From Bacteroidales bacterium UBA1680 (lineage in GTDB: Bacteria > Bacteroidota > Bacteroidia > Bacteroidales > UBA932), in assembly GCA_002320605.1 (NCBI GenBank), contig DCKG01000029.1, forward strand, positions 5,406 through 69,405: a DNA stretch of 64,000 nucleotides. Reading direction: 5' to 3'. Position numbers and translations under genes: made by a program. The notes below the pieces were generated by a model. The model worked only from the letters and a program-made list of their open reading frames with translations. It was not told the DNA's origin and did no database searches. This document shows, piece by piece, positions 61,379 through 64,000 of the stretch; the first letter of the stretch is position 1; every line of letters starts with the position of its first letter.

Positions 61379-62635
61379 CTAAAAGTCCAGGGAGTTCTCA
61401 TTAAGCAAGAAGTCGTATATGCTCATAGTGGTGATGCCGTTGTCATCTCGACGGATGAGCGATGGCTCTCCAAGGACGATTATCTTCTTGAAAGAGTCAT
61501 CGATGTGAATGAGAGAGTCCTTCTCTTGGGCGATTTTTTCGTCACTTGGCATCCGGTAGGCAGACTGCACATAATACCTCCTGTTTCCCAGATTGCAGAC
61601 AAAGTCCACCTCGTAACTGATCAGTTTCCTTGTACCGTCCTCCATTACTTTTCTTACGGGGACTACGCCGACATCGACATTGAACCCCCTTGTTCTCAAC
61701 TCATCATAAATGGCATTTTCCATCAGATGAGTCCTTTCGTCCTGCCTGAAGTTGATGCTTGCATTCCTTAATCCCAAGTCAGTAAAATAATATTTCAATG
61801 GTGAGCCTATATATTTTCTCCCCTTGACATCATACCGCTCGGACCGTTCAATGAGAAAAGCGTCGCAAAGAGAATCGATGTAATTGCTTATGGTATCGTC
61901 AGTAATGTTGACATGCTTGACGCTTTTGAAAGTTTTGGACAACGTCAACGGACTGGTCAGTCCACCTATGCCGGAAGACAGGATGCTTACTAGTTCCCGC
62001 ATTTCGTCATCGCGCCGTATGCCATACCTGTCCTTTATGTCTTTCATATAGGTTTCGGTGAACAGCGACTTTAGGTATTCTGCTTTCTGTTCTTCGGTGG
62101 GCATAGACATTAAGTACGGTAACCCGCCATAAGTGAGATACTTCTCGAAAGAGGTCTCCCGAGAATCCTCGCTGACTGACATGTATTCCCTGAAATTCAG
62201 CGGGTTGATTCTGACCTCATCCCCTCGCCCTCTGAATTCCGTGATTACGTCCTTTGACAGGAATTTAGCATTGCTTCCGGAGACGTATATGTCGGCATTA
62301 GGAATGTTCAGAAAACTGTTCAGCACGAATTCGAATTCCGGCACTAATTGGATTTCATCAAGAATAATGTAGTAAAGGCCGTCATCGGTTATCCTCGATT
62401 TCACATACTTGTACAATTCATCCGGATTGCAAAGAGCGCGATTCTCCCAATAGTCCAATCTCACTTCAATCAAATGCAGGTCATCAACGCCTTCGGATTT
62501 GAGCAAATCATGAAACAACTTAAACAGGAGGTAGGATTTACCGCACCTCCGGATTCCGGTCACGACTTTTATCAGACCGTTATGACGCCGATTGACCAGT
62601 CTCGTAAGGTATAAATCTCTCTTAATCTCCATCAT
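61379..62635 (-). CDS. ATPase with DUF4143 domain
   Basis: An N-terminal AAA+ domain has Walker A in VVTGIRRCGKSYLLFKLF and Walker B in LYYIILDEIQLV. The DUF4143 C-terminal half follows (KYIGSPLKYYFTDLGLRNAS; ISYEVDFVCN), with the restriction-nuclease-like fold often seen there. Such proteins are found in many Bacteria and Archaea with no firm role; links to defence or to mobile elements have been proposed. I start at 62635 (MMEIKRD) after an AT-rich leader; the frame from 62662 adds nine residues. The stop lies close to the palindrome cluster. Confidence 0.88.
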   Translation of the reverse strand: MMEIKRDLYLTRLVNRRHNGLIKVVTGIRRCGKSYLLFKLFHDLLKSEGVDDLHLIEVRLDYWENRALCNPDELYKYVKSRITDDGLYYIILDEIQLVPEFEFVLNSFLNIPNADIYVSGSNAKFLSKDVITEFRGRGDEVRINPLNFREYMSVSEDSRETSFEKYLTYGGLPYLMSMPTEEQKAEYLKSLFTETYMKDIKDRYGIRRDDEMRELVSILSSGIGGLTSPLTLSKTFKSVKHVNITDDTISNYIDSLCDAFLIERSERYDVKGRKYIGSPLKYYFTDLGLRNASINFRQDERTHLMENAIYDELRTRGFNVDVGVVPVRKVMEDGTRKLISYEVDFVCNLGNRRYYVQSAYRMPSDEKIAQEKDSLIHIDDSFKKIIVLGEPSLIRRDDNGITTMSIYDFLLNENSLDF

Positions 62636-62665
62636 TAATCGAATTTTTCTGTCATTTGCCACTAA

Positions 62666-62989
62666 TTTTCGATTATAAAGATAACATTTCTCGGGGAAAC
62701 GACAAGCTTATCTGAAGACAAATTTTCAGGAGGATTTTTCGAGGCCAAAAAAGTCTCCCTCGGCGGTTCAATCGCCAGCGACCCGCCCGAGCTCTCCGGA
62801 GCGGAGACTCCTCCCGAGGCTTCGGTCGTAGCCAGCGGCGACACCCTCACCTTCAAGCTCAACGAGGCTCTCTCCGACAACGGAGGACTCCACCTCGTCA
62901 TCGAGGCATCCGCAGGCCAGTCCAACGCCGCCACCGGCGAGAAGTCCGGCGTGATGCTCGCCCAGGCCACTTGGACCGCCGGAGCGTAG
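62666..62989 (+). pseudogene. GC-rich C-terminal protein fragment without a start
   Basis: A plus-strand frame opens after TAA (62663-62665) and runs 107 codons to TAG (62987-62989) with no ATG. Its latter 85 codons have strong coding character and much higher GC than the neighbouring AT-rich DNA (FEAKKVSLGGSIASDPPEL; TLTFKLNEALSDNGGLHLV; ATGEKSGVMLAQATW). The protein is not recognised. It reads as a transferred or deleted gene's 3' end. Nothing else was seen in the 62663-63146 gap. Confidence 0.5.
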
Positions 62990-63146
62990 GGTAGAAATTA
63001 GCCATGAGGCTAACATATGTCGACTCAGGCCTCCACTATTCAGCCACGCTGTGTTCCTAAAATCAATTCGCCCTGGCAGCAAGAGTCTGTCAGGGCGATT
63101 TTATATTCACATATTTTTTTGCTCTATCAATGATAGGCACTTGGAG

Positions 63147-63881
63147 CTATTTGTCTATCTGAAAGTTATGAGCACTAGTGTCGAAATCAGTTATGTCGAA
63201 TTGTATTTCAGCTGACTTTGACGAGGAGGTATACGGAACATATAGTGCTATTTGGTAGGATACATTATAGAGTTCCACCCCAATGAGGACATTTTTGTCA
63301 TGGTTAAGAAAAAAATAGGCATCATTTTGCATTCCGGCTCTTGCGTAGCGTTCTATAATGTGGTTGGCAAGCTTTGAAATATAGGATGTAGAAACAAGCA
63401 CTGCAACGCTTTCGCATTTACCTGATTTCATGGAAACAGCAATCACAGCTGCATATCTTGTTGGGTTTCGGTAGGCATATACTATTGAACCACTACTTGA
63501 AGTAGATGTCTCATAGCCATTTCCTAGGAGATTTGTCATATCAGAGATTCCTTTTCCAATAAGCCCGTCTACATCAGGATATAATGAATATTGATTAAGT
63601 ACCTTAACCGGAACATTGACTGAACCGTTGGAAGATGAAACCTTAATCACTGTTTCACCTATTTTGTTTGCGGTTACAAGGCCAGACTCATCAACCTTAG
63701 CATAAAAATCATCAACCGATGTAAAAATAGCATCATCAACATTTGTGGATAATTGTGCCGTTCCTTCGGAATATAGAATTATGCTATCCGGGGTGACTTC
63801 CAATTTATTGTTATTCTCTTTGGAACAGGATAAGATGAGTGATGTAATGCCCAATAAAAGGAATAAATGGTTTGTTTTCAT
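63147..63881 (-). CDS. Lipoprotein with an Ig-like (BIG2) domain
   Basis: The signal peptide ends in a lipobox (LILSCSKEN). Residues 30-95 resemble a BIG2-type domain (LEVTPDSIILYSEGTAQLST; GLVTANKIGETVIKVSSSNG), followed by an alpha/beta part of about 140 residues of no recognised family. A surface or periplasmic role is likely. A short leader of about 33 bases separates it from a promoter with a G9 spacer run, so expression may switch. Confidence 0.75.
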   Translation of the reverse strand: MKTNHLFLLLGITSLILSCSKENNNKLEVTPDSIILYSEGTAQLSTNVDDAIFTSVDDFYAKVDESGLVTANKIGETVIKVSSSNGSVNVPVKVLNQYSLYPDVDGLIGKGISDMTNLLGNGYETSTSSSGSIVYAYRNPTRYAAVIAVSMKSGKCESVAVLVSTSYISKLANHIIERYARAGMQNDAYFFLNHDKNVLIGVELYNVSYQIALYVPYTSSSKSAEIQFDITDFDTSAHNFQIDK

Positions 63882-63920
63882 ATCGTTAATTTTTAGTAGT
63901 ATTGGCGAATAAAAAGCCTA

Positions 63921-63953
63921 CAAAGATACCCCCCCCCTTATGAATTTTCCAAA
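63921..63953 (-). promoter_or_regulatory. Promoter with G9 spacer, BIG2 lipoprotein
   Basis: On the minus strand, TTTG (63950-63953), a 21-base spacer and TATCTTTG (63921-63928) match the Bacteroides consensus. The spacer holds nine Gs (C9 on the plus strand, 63929-63937), next to the -7 box. Slippage would move the spacing by single bases and change promoter strength. Confidence 0.6.
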
Positions 63954-64000
63954 TTAATTCCCAGCTTTTTTATTATCAATGATTCGTTAAAAATTTAATA

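Noticed and set aside
1..64000. CRISPR array
   Set aside because: No regularly spaced repeats of 25-40 bases occur three or more times; the 61008-61088 unit has two copies and is palindromic without a spacer series or cas genes.

Overview
The window looks like a chromosomal segment of a Bacteroidales-type gut Bacteroidota. The evidence is two SusC/SusD nutrient-uptake loci, Bacteroides-type promoters (TTG/TTTG, about 20 bp, then TAnnTTTG), an ECF sigma / FecR anti-sigma pair beside a SusC carrying an N-terminal STN domain, LytTR regulators, a menaquinone pathway, and many lipoproteins. Codon use is mixed, about 50% G+C in genes, with AT-rich gaps. I cannot name the species. Most start sites lack a Shine-Dalgarno sequence.

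Layout. 1-6815: end of a first SusC/SusD locus (truncated SusC, SusD, DUF1735-type lipoprotein, SGNH esterase) facing an endonuclease/exonuclease/phosphatase-fold (EEP) secreted hydrolase. 7117-8148: GntR regulator with a sugar-binding-like domain. 8203-10429: metY-metF. 10641-13903: a membrane protein translationally coupled to a haem-motif beta-propeller lipoprotein. 13940-24323: housekeeping and envelope genes (trmO, M23 peptidase, GH3 beta-glucosidase, cutC, MscS channel, purN, YhhN, OxyR). 24421-27931: a QueD-like enzyme behind a structured leader, then a cytochrome c maturation protein (CcsBA type) with a tri-haem cytochrome c peroxidase. 27974-28577: decayed DNA including a transposase fragment.

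28588-34983 is one six-gene operon: TolC, MacA-like adaptor, ABC ATPase, MacB-like permease, LytS-type kinase, LytTR regulator. 35099-40244 holds a TonB receptor with a small TPR-like secreted protein, a membrane LytTR regulator, ubiE/menG and menA. 40330-41513: two small envelope proteins, then tRNA-Ser(CGA). 41679-45195: GH127-type beta-L-arabinofuranosidase with an AspT-family transporter. 45192-49351: lrp, metX, thrA.

49398-58262 is a second, complete SusC/SusD locus: ECF sigma, FecR anti-sigma, SusC, SusD, surface glycan-binding lipoprotein, EEP hydrolase. 58263-64000 is patchy: a thrA 3'-end relic, interspersed palindromes, a BamE-like/DUF4476 protein, a second metY, a 600-bp gap with tandem perfect palindromes, a DUF4143 ATPase, an orphan GC-rich reading-frame fragment, and a lipoprotein whose promoter contains a G9 run.

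Together the genes suggest a glycan-foraging anaerobe. The methionine branch (thrA, metX, two metY, metF) is nearly complete across the window and may be under Lrp control. The most interesting unexplained signals are the homopolymer in the promoter spacer at 63929-63937, the queD leader, the palindrome cluster at 61008-61259, and a motif shared by the lrp and metY control regions.
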